DNA from: Diogma glabrata
Taxonomy: Eukaryota; Arthropoda; Insecta; Diptera; Cylindrotomidae
Assembly: GCA_963693315.1 (NCBI GenBank)
Contig: OY856188.1
Span: 3,656,257 to 3,720,256 of the forward strand
Length of the DNA: 64,000 bases
Direction: 5' to 3'
In this document: positions 49,834 to 61,207 of the stretch, piece by piece
How positions within the stretch are numbered: position 1 is the first letter of the stretch
Layout: each line of letters starts with the position of its first letter
Program-made: the position numbers and the translations under genes
Notes under the pieces: generated by a model
The model's input: the letters and a program-made list of their open reading frames with translations, nothing else
The model's database searches: none
What the model was told of the DNA's origin: nothing

Positions 49834-49894
49834 TATTTCGCACAGTTTAGATGAATGATCGTTGTTCTGTAGCAAAACAATGAGAGCTGATTTC

Positions 49895-50040
49895 CATTCA
49901 GTAGAAAATTCTTTTTCGTCTTAGATTGCAAGAATCTGGTTGTATATACGTCTGACAAGACTTCAAGACTTGTTCCTTCATTTTTAATTAGCTCGACGGG
50001 AATGCCATCGACACCTAGCGGAATCTACTGCGTAATCAAG
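49895..50040 (-). mobile_element. LINE RT N-terminal scrap
   Basis: The minus strand reads GVDGIPVELIKNEGTSLEVL, matching the 'APGxDGIPAELIK' start of many LINE reverse transcriptases. Nothing recognisable continues on either side. Confidence 0.5.
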
Positions 50041-50146
50041 AACAAAAACCTCCTCACATGACAGAATAATTGCTCGAATAGTATGAATTTCATCAATCTT
50101 ATTTAGTGTATCTTAGAAGTATGATCGCCATATTGCCAGCACCTGG

Positions 50147-50289
50147 GGGCCTAGTTCCTGAATACACAACTGTGCTAACAATATTGTTAATTTAGACAAT
50201 ATTTTGAAATTTGTTTCCGTAAAATCGTTACCGTTATACATTACGAACGTAATATGAAATATTCACATTTGTGTTTGGGAATAGGGCTC
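50147..50289. mobile_element. Possible short TIR element
   Basis: Ends resemble inverted copies (GGGGGCCTAGTTCCTGAATA and, reversed, GGAGCCCTATTCCCAAACAC), about 140 bp apart, with an ACAATATTGT-type palindrome inside. Arms are short and imperfect, so a chance match cannot be excluded. Confidence 0.3.
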
Positions 50290-50417
50290 CTGACTCTTAT
50301 ATATTATAAGTTCTTTGTTTACATTTGAAAGCATTTGCAAAGTTCTCTTTCAAATTTAAACTAACCGCATGTTAAGGATGTCTCGTCGCATTTCTTTCCT
50401 TAGGAGTTTATATATAT

Positions 50418-50745
50418 TTTTATTAAAATATGCTTGTGTAGGAGGAATTACGATGTGTCACAACAACACCCAAACCCCTTTTAAGGCCTAAGGCTCACAA
50501 GTCAGGGTCATGATAGGATAGGGAAAATAAAATAAAAGATAAAAAGCAAAATTGTTTTAAAAATTTACTGAAACAGAACTGAATAGAGTTCATCCATAAG
50601 CTGATACATCACTGCTATTGCCAGTGGTATGATATATATCACGTAAACTCATATGCCAATATCAGGGCTGGAGTACGGGGGATTGTCACATCCATAGGTC
50701 AAAACTTAAAAAAATTACAGAAAAACTGATCGCCCCATGCGGACA
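50418..50745 (-). mobile_element. Internally deleted family A derivative 1
   Basis: Minus-strand element with only family A 3' UTR (about 50418-50500, including GTGTCACAACAACAC) fused directly to family A 5' UTR (about 50510-50745), all coding sequence missing. The 5' UTR keeps the CTGCTATTG/CAATATCAG stem (50612-50620, 50655-50663), one pair broken. It is closer to the derivative at 59199 than to copy 0. Ends are worn and no target duplication was found. Confidence 0.75.
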
Positions 50746-53700
50746 AAAACATTCCTGAGGATTATAGATAATCAGTTTGAGAGCTTCAGAAATTACTTTG
50801 GCCTTTTGTTCTAATAAACAATTTACAGCAGTTTATGTTTATTTCAAACTTTTTGACGGCAATCCTCGTCAAACCATTCATTAGTTTCCATTGTGATTTG
50901 TGCTGCGCATGTAATGGTTATTTGGAGCACTGCTCTTGTATGTTAAATGACATCTCTGAAGCAATATCATGCTCAACTAGCACGACTTAACCCAAATTGC
51001 TGGCGATCTTCTTTGAATAATTCTTTTGTATTTACTCAAACTTTAAAATCCACTACGATTTAGTATTATTATTATTAACTCTTTAAATAAAACTTCTTCA
51101 TTGCGGGTGTGCTTTCTCTAATTGACTTCTAAAGAGGGTAAATTTTTAGATATGTAAAGAATTCAAATAAAATTTGTAGTGAAGAATAAATTTTTGATCC
51201 GATTGCAAAAGAAATTTTTAAATTCAAATTTAATTGAAAAGTTTGATTTATTGCCATTAGTTTAGGTATGCATTGTTGGATTAATTTCGATTAAAAAAAA
51301 AATTTATTTTACGAATAACTCACACCAATAATTTTTTTAAAATTTTGACTTCTTGATTTATGTGCTTGTAATAGTTGTATACCACAACCTGTTCAAATGC
51401 TCGACAATCCGAAGAGGTTTTATTTGTTTTTATAATTGCTTCCTATCGTATCTAATAATCTTCACAACATGTATCTCAACCTTTCATCTCGATAATTAAT
51501 CACATTTTCCCTCAAGTCTCATCGTAAATGTCATAATCTCTTAATTGCAACACTATTTCAACTAATTTTCACAACTTGATGTCTATAAAATTTCATTTAT
51601 TTTCGGAACAAGTAAGTTGAAATGTTGCTGTCAATTTTCTTGTCACATCTCAAAAGCGTAAAGGGGGTTGAAAAATGAAAAATGATAAGTTAGTTTTCTG
51701 AATATTTAACCTAATAAATTTAACTAAAATAATAATAATAATAATCATAGCAGTATTTAGCATAGAAGTATTTATATTAGGTATATAACATTGTAAGGGG
51801 TTGGAACGAAATGATTAGATTATTTATTTTAATAATCATATGATAATAAATTGATTGACAAAGTTTAAATAAAATTAAAAGGAAATTCTCATTGGTGGGA
51901 AATGGGGAATTAACGCTATTCATAAACTTAAATATTGTTGAGTTAAAATATGAATTGAAATGATTGTGAATTTTAATAACCCTACCTCTTTTAGGGTTAA
52001 TTTTTTGTGATTAATTGTTTTAATTTTTGCTAGTTTTTATGATATTGTCAATATTAGATTGTTGGTAATTTTTTTGTTGTTTCTTTTTATTACAAAATGC
52101 CATAAATCCAACTGTGCTTAAATCACATATTCCCTATTCGATTCTAAAACTTATCTTCAATGGTAATCAAACTTTAACCAATTATTAATCTTCCATATTT
52201 AATTCTCTCCTTAATAGCAGTCGTCTTAAATACAACACAAAAAATATATTAGGTAAAGAATTTAAAGAAATAATACAAAAATCAAAAAAAAAAATTCTTT
52301 CTGGTGTTGAATATAAAATTCGTTTAAAGAAAAAGCGGAAAAAATTATCCATTTTTCATTTCTTGTATTGCCTTATTTTTAACTCTCATTTTTTACTCTG
52401 GATTTTGTTTTCATAATACTGGAAAAGAGACGAATGTCTCTCTAGGGACAACTGCCAAGCTGAGACAAATAAAATAAAATATCAGGAAAAAAACGCGAAA
52501 AATCGTGTATATATGTCAATTTTTTTATATAAGAGGTTTGTTTTTTTTGTGCATAAAAAATGAAATCTAAATTGATAGGGTGGACGACGAGAAATAAGTT
52601 TTCTTTGATAAAAGTATAAGGAAAATGTAATAAGTGCTGAGGTTTATGCATGGATTGTTTGTCTGTTTTCCATATGAAGAACATCGACAATAGGTAAAGA
52701 AAATTATTTATTAACTAACTCATCTTACAATAAACAATTAATTTAGACAGGTAATTCAAAGCAAGCTGCATATGACAACTGCCACATAATGGCAGCATCT
52801 AGTACACAGATAGTTCTTGAACCAATGTTGTTACTGGAACATTCTCTTGTTCTTTATTCTCAAAACAACAAAACGATTTAAAGCGAAAATTTAAGCCATT
52901 AGCAGCAGTTGCGTTCTTCTTTGTACAAAAAAAAATTACCACAATATTGAAACACGTCAAACCATGTCATGTCACGTCCAACTATTTAAGTAATGGCGAC
53001 CATATACCAGAAGGTTATTAAAGTTGGAATAAGCTAGTTTTTAAAATATAACTTAAATGCCTTTTATATAGCATATAATGGTCCTGGAAGAAGTTCATTT
53101 TACAGAGCAGAACGCCGAATGGCTCATTTGAGTGATGGGTGGTGAGTGATCTCTTTTAATTTTAGCACATCAGGACTAAGGCAGACATTAATCTGAATGC
53201 AGTCGAGGCAGACAATTAATTAAGAAATTGAGAAGCAAAATTTTAAACTTTGAGGTAAAACATTGACATAAACATTGTAACAATTGGTTTTAGATGGATT
53301 TCCTACCTTTGTTGAACCTGAATGTTTTGAAATTGTTAAAAATAACTTACTATCTAAAGATAATTTATGGGTAACAGAGCGTTCTAAGATGCAATATTTT
53401 ACCCAAATAGTAAAATGCAAAAATATGCAGTGTTGTTAAATTCCATGCAGTTCACTTTTTAATATTATGCCTGGACGATTTTTACCACCACCAATTCCAT
53501 TATACCAGTCAGATGAAAGATTGAACGTTTCGTCCATACCAGGAAATAAATAAATGAGAAAAAAGCCTTCATTATTTCCTTCTAATTTACGTTACGTAAT
53601 TTAGGTACAGTTAATAAGATGATTTACAAACCTCATTAAATTAACAGCGCAAAAAGTTATTTTTAGTAAAGAACTTCGCGATTTAAATGGTGATTGGTAG

Positions 53701-54880
53701 AGCTTCGTTATTAATATTTGCATTACGCATTTTGCAAATGTAGACTTAAATTGTCTTTTAGTGCGCAGTGGGGGAGGATTGCAAACAGGTCACATTCATA
53801 ACGAATATTGTGTTCGAAAATAATTCAACATGTTCAGTTTGTTAATGTCCTAAATAATTGCCATCGATTGGAAAGTGATCTCATCACATTTCTAAAGGTC
53901 TAAAAATGCATAGAGTTGAACTTTGGTTGGAAGTAAGTTTTGGTTTTTAGAGATAATTTTTAGAGAGAAATTGTGGTGCATTCAAACACCAAGCGAATTG
54001 CATTGACTTTTCTCATGGTTAAGGGATTTACAACCCAATGTTGATCAATTGAAATATTTAATGAACGGGAAGAAATATTTACCGCTTTGCACTGTAAAAA
54101 TGTTCGAATGTGTTTCAATTATTGCATTTTGCATTCCTATATGGAAAATTTTGCTGATCAATCACTTTTCAATTCTGTTGAATATGACGAACGTTATCTT
54201 CAACGGGTGGCAAGGTTCTAAGAATTGCACAGGGGGAAATTACATGCTACATGGCATACCATTCAAATCAAACGATGATAACTCTATTGATTTAAATTTA
54301 AAAAAATTGCAAAAGATGACAAATTGTTTATTGTAAATGTTTTGTCATCGTTTGTTTAGTCTACAGACGTGTTAATGTCACATGAGGTGTATTTCCCCGT
54401 TGTCACATCTTGACTGTGCACCGTTTATACCTTAAGTATAAAATTTAATATACTTCGACACCTCAGTTCTATTATTTAAGCGTCTGAACAAATCTGTGGA
54501 CTTGAATGATATGAAATTTGAACATTTAAACATAATGATTCGAGGGTCTTAACCACCTGATCATATATTACCATACTATCCCAGATTGCTTCGTCAAATC
54601 TCTATTAAGGGCTTAGTTTTAGTTTGCCAAGGAATTATATTGGTGACGTCGTAGTCATTACAACTCTATTTGGTTGATTACCTCGTTTGCATATGAAATG
54701 AAATCCAAACTTAAAAGAATTTTTTGTGAAGGATTGTGATACGCAACAAAATGGATTTGTGAAAAATTTAAATAATAGTTATTTATTTATCTAGAACGAA
54801 AAGTGAAACTTTAAAGTACGAGTTAGTTGTTTAAATTACTAGTGAGTACCGTTAAACGTTAAAGAACGTTAAAGTTCAAC
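50746..54880. other. Intron, no gene seen
   Basis: AT-rich intron. ORFs at 52442-52690, 53220-53420 and 54049-54336 show no recognisable motifs or exon-like splice contexts. There is no supported mobile element. Confidence 0.5.
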
Positions 54881-54976
54881 GTTTATGGTACAAAAACTTG
54901 AAATTTAACGTCCTAGGACTTTATAAAATTTTATAAAGTCCTAGAACGTTAAAGTTCAACTTTTTATACCATAAAT
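54881..54976. repeat. Long palindrome, no spacer
   Basis: A perfect 32-bp palindrome (54913-54944; half-site CTAGGACTTTATAAAA) lies at the centre of a longer imperfect inverted repeat with arms of about 48 bases each, reaching TTTATGGTA on the left and TACCATAAA on the right. There is no loop at the centre. Related AACGTTAAAGTTCAAC phrases also occur at 54862-54880 just outside. Confidence 0.85.
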
Positions 54977-55129
54977 AATCCGAAAAATGTCGTTTTAGAT
55001 ATCAGTATGAAATAAAATATATACCCGTCACGATTTCTAATTTAATTGTGTCTATGTCGAGGTTTCCGTTAGGGCAATGCATCCATCTCAGTTTCAGTCA
55101 AACGAGGACACGCACTTTGTCATCAACTC

Positions 55130-55560
55130 ACTCCTCCTTAAAAGACTGAACCAATAAGGACTTTATTATCAGGGTTATGATAATGACATTTGCATTCTAC
55201 GAATCGGTAAAGATCATCCTACTTTGGACTATCTGATACAAAATTCACTGGGTGTGGTTGAAAATTGATGTGGAGAGCAAGAACTATCGGTTCATCCTTC
55301 CAAATCACAGGTAATCTTATTTACCAGAAAATAGTGTCTACAACAGCAAGTCTGCGTCTTTTCAATATGCAGCTTAGTTACTAAAATTGCTGACTGTCAT
55401 CTCATCTCTTTAGAATGTGTTGGTCGGTTGGTCGAGCGGAATGGTAAGCTTGCCCCTTCTGATCGATCATCTGACGAGATCTATGTATTCTATACGGATG
55501 GCTCACTATTGAATAAAAAAGCTGGAGTTGGCTTTTAAGAAATTTCCTTCTGGACAGTGT
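55130..55560 (+). mobile_element. R1-like LINE fragment with RNase H start
   Basis: Broken + strand relic. Around 55225-55330 it reads LGVVENWCGEQELSVHPSKS (the segment after the catalytic box in R1/LOA-type RTs), preceded by a decayed catalytic box near 55165. Around 55470-55530 it reads EIYVFYTDGSLLNKKAGVG, the first strand and catalytic Asp of an RNase H domain. Frameshifts separate the parts. An RNase H tail excludes families A and D. Confidence 0.7.
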
Positions 55561-55924
55561 TGCACTGTCCTCCGCAGGCTGATGAAATTTCTTGCTTGCA
55601 AAAAGAGATCTGGTGGAGAAAAGATCGGGTAGCGAAATCCGAATTTCGACGTCCACGCCGTGCTGCCTGGGTAATGCTGACAGAATTAGGTTGGTGTATT
55701 GGAGACAAGCAGAGTAAAAACTGCTTAGTCAATGACGCTACATCACGGCGAATTGGCACCTCACAACCAATGCGATTCAAGCGTCTGTTCTCCATGTTAG
55801 GGGCGGCTTGAAGCGGGCGTCTGTCTTGGATCAAGCGGCTCGCTATATAAACGTGTAAAAAGGTTGTTTCTGGTGACCTTAATATGCAGAACGGACCCAT
55901 TCACGACAATTTGGGTTGGGCCTA
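55561..55924. other. Unassigned, between two LINE fragments
   Basis: Less AT-rich than its surroundings. The first bases may continue the RNase H relic (a TVLRRL/ADEIS-like reading in two frames). ORFs on both strands (55557-55811 +, 55535-55900 -) overlap and neither is recognised. Confidence 0.35.
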
Positions 55925-56040
55925 AGGGGGGTTGACCCTAACCCCGGAAAAAAAAAACTAATATGTTAAATTTGGTTATCAGAAAGAGCATAACAGACCC
56001 GGACAAAAACACAGAATTTTATCTGGACGTGAAAAAGGAC

Positions 56041-57030
56041 CAGACTACCGAATCGGAACGTGGAACGTGCGCAGCCTGAGCGCTCCTGATGCTCTTATAA
56101 GTCTGGAAACAGAGGCTGAGAGGTATAGGATGGATATTATTGCTCTACAAGAAATTAGACAGCCGATAATCGGAAAACAAGATTTGGATAGTCACTCTCT
56201 ATACTGTAGTGGTCATCCTTCTCGATGAGAATTTGGTACTGACTTTTTTGTCGGTGCACGCATACAAGAAACCGTAATGAAATTAATCCCGGTCAGTGAG
56301 AGGATCTGCTACCTACGTATACGTGGTACATATAACAATATTTCTCTTATTGCCGTGCATGCACCTACTGAAGCTAAGACCGTCGACGAGAAGGATAATT
56401 TCTACATAGCACTGGAAGAGGTTATGAAACAAACGCGACTTCATTATGGTTCTTGGTGACTTTAATGGACAGGATGGAAGAGATATCTCTTATGGAAATG
56501 TGGTGGGTCCCAGCAACCTGCATTTGAATTCGAATGATAATGGTGAGAGAATGACTGAGTTTGCATTATCAAATAGTTTGAGAATTACCAGTACGTTCTT
56601 TCCGCATCGATCGATTCATAAACAGACTTGGGTCTCACCGAATTGAAACACTCGAAATCAAATTGATCACGTTCTAGTAACAGCACGTTTCTTTTCGAGC
56701 GTTCGGGATGTGCGATCCTTTAGAGGTGCATACATTGGAAGTGATCACTTCCTTGTATGTGCAACGATAAGGTTCCACTTCCCAAATCCAAGGATTCCAA
56801 AACTCAATCAACGGAAGCGTTTTAACATCTCATCATTAAAGAATGCTGAAACAAAAGAGAGATATCAAAACCATATTGCCGAAACATTGGATAAATCAGT
56901 AGCCATTAATGGAGACGCCGATAAGTCATGGTATTTGCTCAAAGATGTTGTTTTAAGCGCTGCTGAGGGAATACTTGGACGACCACAGAACCACTCCCAT
57001 GAAGCCATGGATGGATCAAGCATGTCTTGA
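56041..57030 (+). pseudogene. Family D endonuclease (broken)
   Basis: Endonuclease domain in two frames: TWNVRSL and DIIALQEIRQ (catalytic Glu) at the start, an in-frame stop at about 56225, LIAVHAPTEAKTVDEKDNF (to 56459), a frameshift into MVLGDFNGQDGRD (56446-56646), a stop near 56645, then RNQIDHVLV and YIGSDHFLV (about 56650-56755). The connector to RT (56810-57030) is helical and unremarkable. Confidence 0.87.
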
Positions 57031-57419
57031 CGCTATTCAATACAAAAGAGATTGCTATCTGAAGTGTCTACAAGGACGCAACACCAGGTCCACGAAAGAG
57101 AACTATAAACTGGCAAGACAAGCCGTTACAAAGCTATGTAGACGAACGAAGAGAGAATGGTGGAAGAGACAGTGTGAGGAGATTGAAAGCTTCAATAAGG
57201 AACATCAATCGCGTAACTTCTTTCAACAGGTTAAAACCTTAAGGAAGGGCCCTCAATTTAGATCGACTGCTATTCAAAACGAAGATGGGGAGCTACAAGT
57301 AGACCTTAAAAATATTTTAGATACTTGGGCCGCTTATTTTGAGAATCTTCTCATAGTTATTTTGAGAATCTTCTCTAAGTGACCAGCGACAAGTCGGGCG
57401 ACGAGCAAAGCTTATTCGT

Positions 57420-58670
57420 GCGTCAAAGGTACATGTAGACGAACCAACCAAAGAGGAATTCGAAGCGGCGCTGTCTAAATTAAAACGCAATAAAGCACCT
57501 GGTATCGACGATATAACATCCGAAATGATTGTACATGGTGGCGAAACTCTATCCTTAAGATTGTTTGAACTTGTTCAAATGATCTGGAGGACTGAAACCA
57601 CGCCACAGGACTGGAACACAGCTATGCTGATACCAATCCATAAAAAAGGTAATCGCCTACAATGTGCAAAAGACAGAGGAATCGCTCTCCTCTGCACAGC
57701 ATATAAGATCTTTTCCTACATTTTGCTATCCAAAATCAATCCTTTTGCTGAACAACTGTTTGGAGAATATTAGTGTGGTTTCCGGCGGGGCCGAGGTACC
57801 ACCGATGCACTTTTCTCGATGAGGATGATTTTGGAAAAGTGTCGAGAGTTCAACATACCTGTGCACCAACTTTTCATTGATTTCAGGCAGGCCTACAACT
57901 CTCTCGAACGAGAGACTCTATGGTCTGCTCTGGTGTCAATGGGAATTCCTGGTAAACTGGTATCACTATGCAAAATGACAGTACAGAACCCTCAATGCTG
58001 TGTACGAGTAGAGAACGAAATATCAAAGTTTTTTAAAGTCGACTCCGGTTTAAGACAAGGTGATGCTATCTCTCCTATACTTTTTAATCTAGCCTTGGAA
58101 TATGTGTGCCGTCAAAAGAAATTACCGACTAATAACAATATCTTGTTAATAAACTCAGTACAGATGATTGCTTACGCTGATGATGTTGTCATCCTCGGCC
58201 GAAGTGAAGCTGTTATGAGTGAGACTTTCAAGTCGCTTGAGAGTGGTGCTAGGAAAATTGGTCTGCAAATTAACTACAATAAAACTAAACATATGAATGT
58301 TTCAAGAGAGGCTGAGAAGAAAGATTTGATGTGCGGCGATGAACGAATTTAGGGAGTTGAATCTTTTAAATATTTGGGATCAATGCTTGACTCAAACAAC
58401 AGCATACTTACAGATATTAAAGCTCGAATCGCTGCAGGTAATCGAACTTTCTACTCAATTAAACCTATCCTTGGATCACCGTATGTATCAACTAACACCA
58501 AGCTCAAGTTATACAAGACATTGATTAGACCGGTTGTGATGTATGGGTCACAAACGTGGACCCTTACACAAAATGACGAATCGCATTTATCTGTATTTGA
58601 GCGTAAAATCCTACGCTACATTTTTGGTCCACTTAAGACAGACGATATAGAGAGTATAGACCCGGTATAA
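57420..58670 (+). pseudogene. Family D reverse transcriptase (broken)
   Basis: From about 57525 to 58670 the RT reads in a single frame interrupted only by two TAG stops (57771-57773 and 58350-58352). Motifs in order: KAPGIDDITSEMI (just upstream), WNTAMLIPIHKKGNR, GFRRGRGTTDALF, LFIDFRQAYNSLE, SGLRQGDAISPILF, catalytic AYADDVVIL, GLQINYNKTKHM, FKYLGSMLD and TLIRPVVMYGSQTW. All core RT residues are recognisable, so decay is recent relative to the other LINEs here. The C-terminal part beyond 58670 is frameshifted. Confidence 0.9.
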
Positions 58671-59198
58671 CTTTGAGATCAGAGACCTTCTTCAGGGTCC
58701 TGATATAATAGGTTGTATCCGATCTAATGGGATTGCTTGGTTTGGGCATGTTCTACGAGCCGATTCACAGTCTGGAATGATTAGAAAAATGTACGTTAGT
58801 ACCCCAGGGAGTGGTAGACCGTGAGGAAGACTACGACTACAATGAGACTGACGTAATAAACGACCTTAAAAAAATCGGCTGCCATGGTAATTATGTCGCT
58901 GTTGCGAATGACCGTGGTGAATATTCAAAGCTGATTAGCCTGGCAACGCTCCTACATGGAGCATGAACGCCTTAAAAAAAAAAAAAAAATAAAAAAAGAG
59001 ATCTGTTTGGTCACTCAAACAACTACAAAGCACACCATCTGGCAACTACTTTCAAACTGATCAATGACTGTAGGAAAAATTTTGTAGAATATCGCTTTCA
59101 ACAACGGGTTGGGTTGGGTGGGTTTCTTGGGAGTGAAACGGTAACAAAACTCATTTAATAAAAAAAAATCTATGTGTTGAACAAAACATTGAAAAAAA

Positions 59199-59874
59199 CA
59201 TTTTTTTTTTTTAATAAAATGTGATGTGTAGTAGGCATTACAATATAAGTCACAACAACACATAAAAACCTTTTAAGACCAAGGTCCCACAACAACATGC
59301 GTTCTAAGGATGTTAATGGACGCAAATCTGTTTTTTTTTGTTTTTTTTAATATTTTTTTGTTAAGTAATGGATAACTAAACCATAAATCCTATCACATAT
59401 AAAATATGACATAGGCCAATATTTCGTGATAGGATAGGGAAAATAAAAATAAAATAAGAGATAAAAAGCAAATTTGTTTTACAAATTTGCAGGAACAAAA
59501 CTAAAATTGGTTTGCCAATAGTCCAGCCAATGGCATAATCCCTGATTATGGGATGCAGTATATTTTTCAATGATTAAAGCTCAGATATGTAGTTATATGA
59601 AGGCTCGTTTCATCGAGCAAGCTACAGCGTTCCAGCATCAAGGAATATTCATTAGCTAAGATTGAGAGTGCTTCCGTTGACTGAATACAGTTCATCCGCC
59701 AGCACCCCTAAGATGTCACCTTGGCTAGTGATATCTCACTGCTATTGCCAGTGGTATGTGATATCTCACGTTAACTCATATGCCAATAGCAGGGACTGGA
59801 GTACGCGGGGTTGTCACACCCGTGGATCAAAAAAATAGAAAAAAATTAACAAATTAATAAAAACTGATCCCTCC
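59199..59874 (-). mobile_element. Internally deleted family A derivative 2
   Basis: A 676-bp minus-strand element flanked by an 11-bp direct repeat ATTGAAAAAAA (59188-59198 and 59875-59885). Its 3' end is poly(A) (T-run 59201-59212) plus family A 3' UTR to about 59330; it then jumps to family A 5' UTR (about 59360-59874) ending GGAGGGATCAG. All coding sequence is missing. The target duplication around complete ends shows it inserted as a deleted RNA or was deleted without disturbing its ends. A 9-bp stem (59739-59747, 59784-59792) and GTGATATCTCAC palindromes lie in the 5' UTR. Confidence 0.9.
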
Positions 59875-60049
59875 ATTGAAAAAAATCTATGTATGAATTC
59901 TCACAATAGTACTGTCAAAGAAAATTCAATGCAAAAAATCTTCATTCAAAATGAATAAAAATTTCCATAAAAAATTATGTCTGACGATTGAGAAATTCAA
60001 CTTAAGTAGGATAACTGATGATGAAGTTTCAACTTAGAAATATCCTCAC

Positions 60050-60095
60050 CTTGGTGGCGTAGTGGTTAAACGTGTCTGCCGTTCGAATCCCAACC
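60050..60095 (+). ncRNA. tRNA-like / SINE head, truncated
   Basis: Pol III box A-like TGGCGTAGTGG (60055-60065) and box B-like GTTCGAATCCC (60081-60091) occur in the right order but only 15 bases apart, against about 30-35 in a tRNA. The part that would form the anticodon arm is missing. The text reads like a tRNA-derived SINE or tRNA gene with an internal deletion. Not expected to be a working tRNA. Confidence 0.55.
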
Positions 60096-60746
60096 GAATC
60101 ACTAAAAGAGAAAAACTGAGTTTTTTTCTGAAATATTTCCAACCATACCTTTGAATTGGAAAAATTCAAATTAATTCCATAGTTACTTGAGTTTAATTGC
60201 TCACAAAATCCTGAATATGTGTCGAACGTTCTAAAATCAAATAACAACATACATGTCATAGCAGCCTAGATAAATCGAATATATTTACGACAGTCAAAAC
60301 AAAATCCATGACAGACTTGTCTTCAAATCTTGTAGCGTAGTTAAACCCAAAGAATTGAAAGAATTAACCACCATGAATCCCCCTTGAATCTAGTTTTACC
60401 TATTCTACCATAATACAAATCTTTATAGATTTTAAAACCTCCTAACCAACCCTTGTATAAATTGTTGAGAGTGAATTGATTGTGTGAAAAATTTGTTTTA
60501 TGGTGGCTTTCCCTTAAACCAAAAATAAAATATAAACACATATTTTATTTCTTTGGTTTCAAATTAAGATTTACGTTTTTTATTCCTTTGGTTTCTTCTG
60601 CATCACTATAATTTTTATATCCATAACAATAAATTGTATGTGATTGTTTTAGATTAAATATTTAAATACAAAAAAATACAAATCTTCATAAAAAAAAACA
60701 ATTTATATTAAAAATTAAAAATAATTGTTTTTTTTTTGCTTTTCAG
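60096..60746. other. Intron end, no gene seen
   Basis: AT-rich sequence up to the acceptor TTTTCAG (ending 60746), which has a long T-run before it. Nothing else identified. Confidence 0.5.
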
Positions 60747-61207
60747 ACACAACTACAAAACGAAAATCCTCAACATCTTCATCCGAACAGTGGTTTATTA
60801 CCATTCAATATAAAATCATCATCGAATGGATCGTTGTCGGATAGTGGAATATCTGATGGAGGATGTGTATCCGATGGTGGTTTATCAGAACGTGAACGAC
60901 GATTAGGAGCATTACGACGTTTAGCTCGACAATTAGAAACCGCATTAGCACCTGGAAGTGATGCGTTAAAATCAATTTCTCAACGTATGGAAGCAGCTGA
61001 AGCTGAGTTACGTGATTTACAACATACATGTCGAGAGTTAATTGTTCGTACAGTAACAACAAAATCGGAATTAAATAACAAAAACGAAAATCGTCTTCAT
61101 GGTAAGCTAAATGGAAATGTTACAAAAACGAATGTACAAAAATCACCATCACCAAAAAATTCAACTATTTCAAATGGAAAAACTAAATCCAAAAGATCAC
61201 CTCAAAG
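60747..61207 (+). CDS. klar: Klarsicht-like exon (third visible)
   Basis: Exon flanked by an acceptor (CAG at 60744-60746) and a donor (GTTTGT at 61208). It starts in phase 0, matching the end of the exon at 41688, and runs 153 codons plus two bases without a stop. It begins Thr-Gln-Leu-Gln-Asn-Glu, then a Ser/Asn/Gly-rich segment NGSLSDSGISDGGCVSDGG, then a strongly helical block LSERERRLGALRRLARQLE ... ALKSISQRMEAAEAELRDLQ ... CRELIVRT, and finally a basic Ser/Pro/Lys-rich tail. The SDSGISDGG-SERERRLGALRRLARQLE combination is what I recognise as klarsicht. The KASH transmembrane end is not in the window. Reading past 61207 soon meets a stop (61254), so the donor is probably used in most transcripts. 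Confidence 0.75.

Larger units (their letters stand above)
55925..58995 (+). mobile_element. RTE-like non-LTR retrotransposon, family D
   Basis: Plus-strand element of about 3 kb with a short 5' leader (55925-56030), endonuclease (about 56040-56790), reverse transcriptase (57400-58675) and a poly(A) tail (from about 58976). The endonuclease opens with RIGTWNVRSL and the RT has DFRQAYNSLERETLW and MIAYADDVVILGR, which fits an RTE/'craniofacial development protein 2-like' type. Frameshifts and stops throughout. The start at 55925 is approximate and no clear target duplication was seen. Confidence 0.88.

Noticed and set aside
55402..55900. Overlapping ORFs on both strands as a host gene
   Set aside because: No recognisable family, no consistent splice sites, and they lie between two LINE fragments.
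60055..60091. Functional tRNA gene
   Set aside because: Box A and box B are too close for an anticodon arm, and no acceptor-stem pairing was evident.
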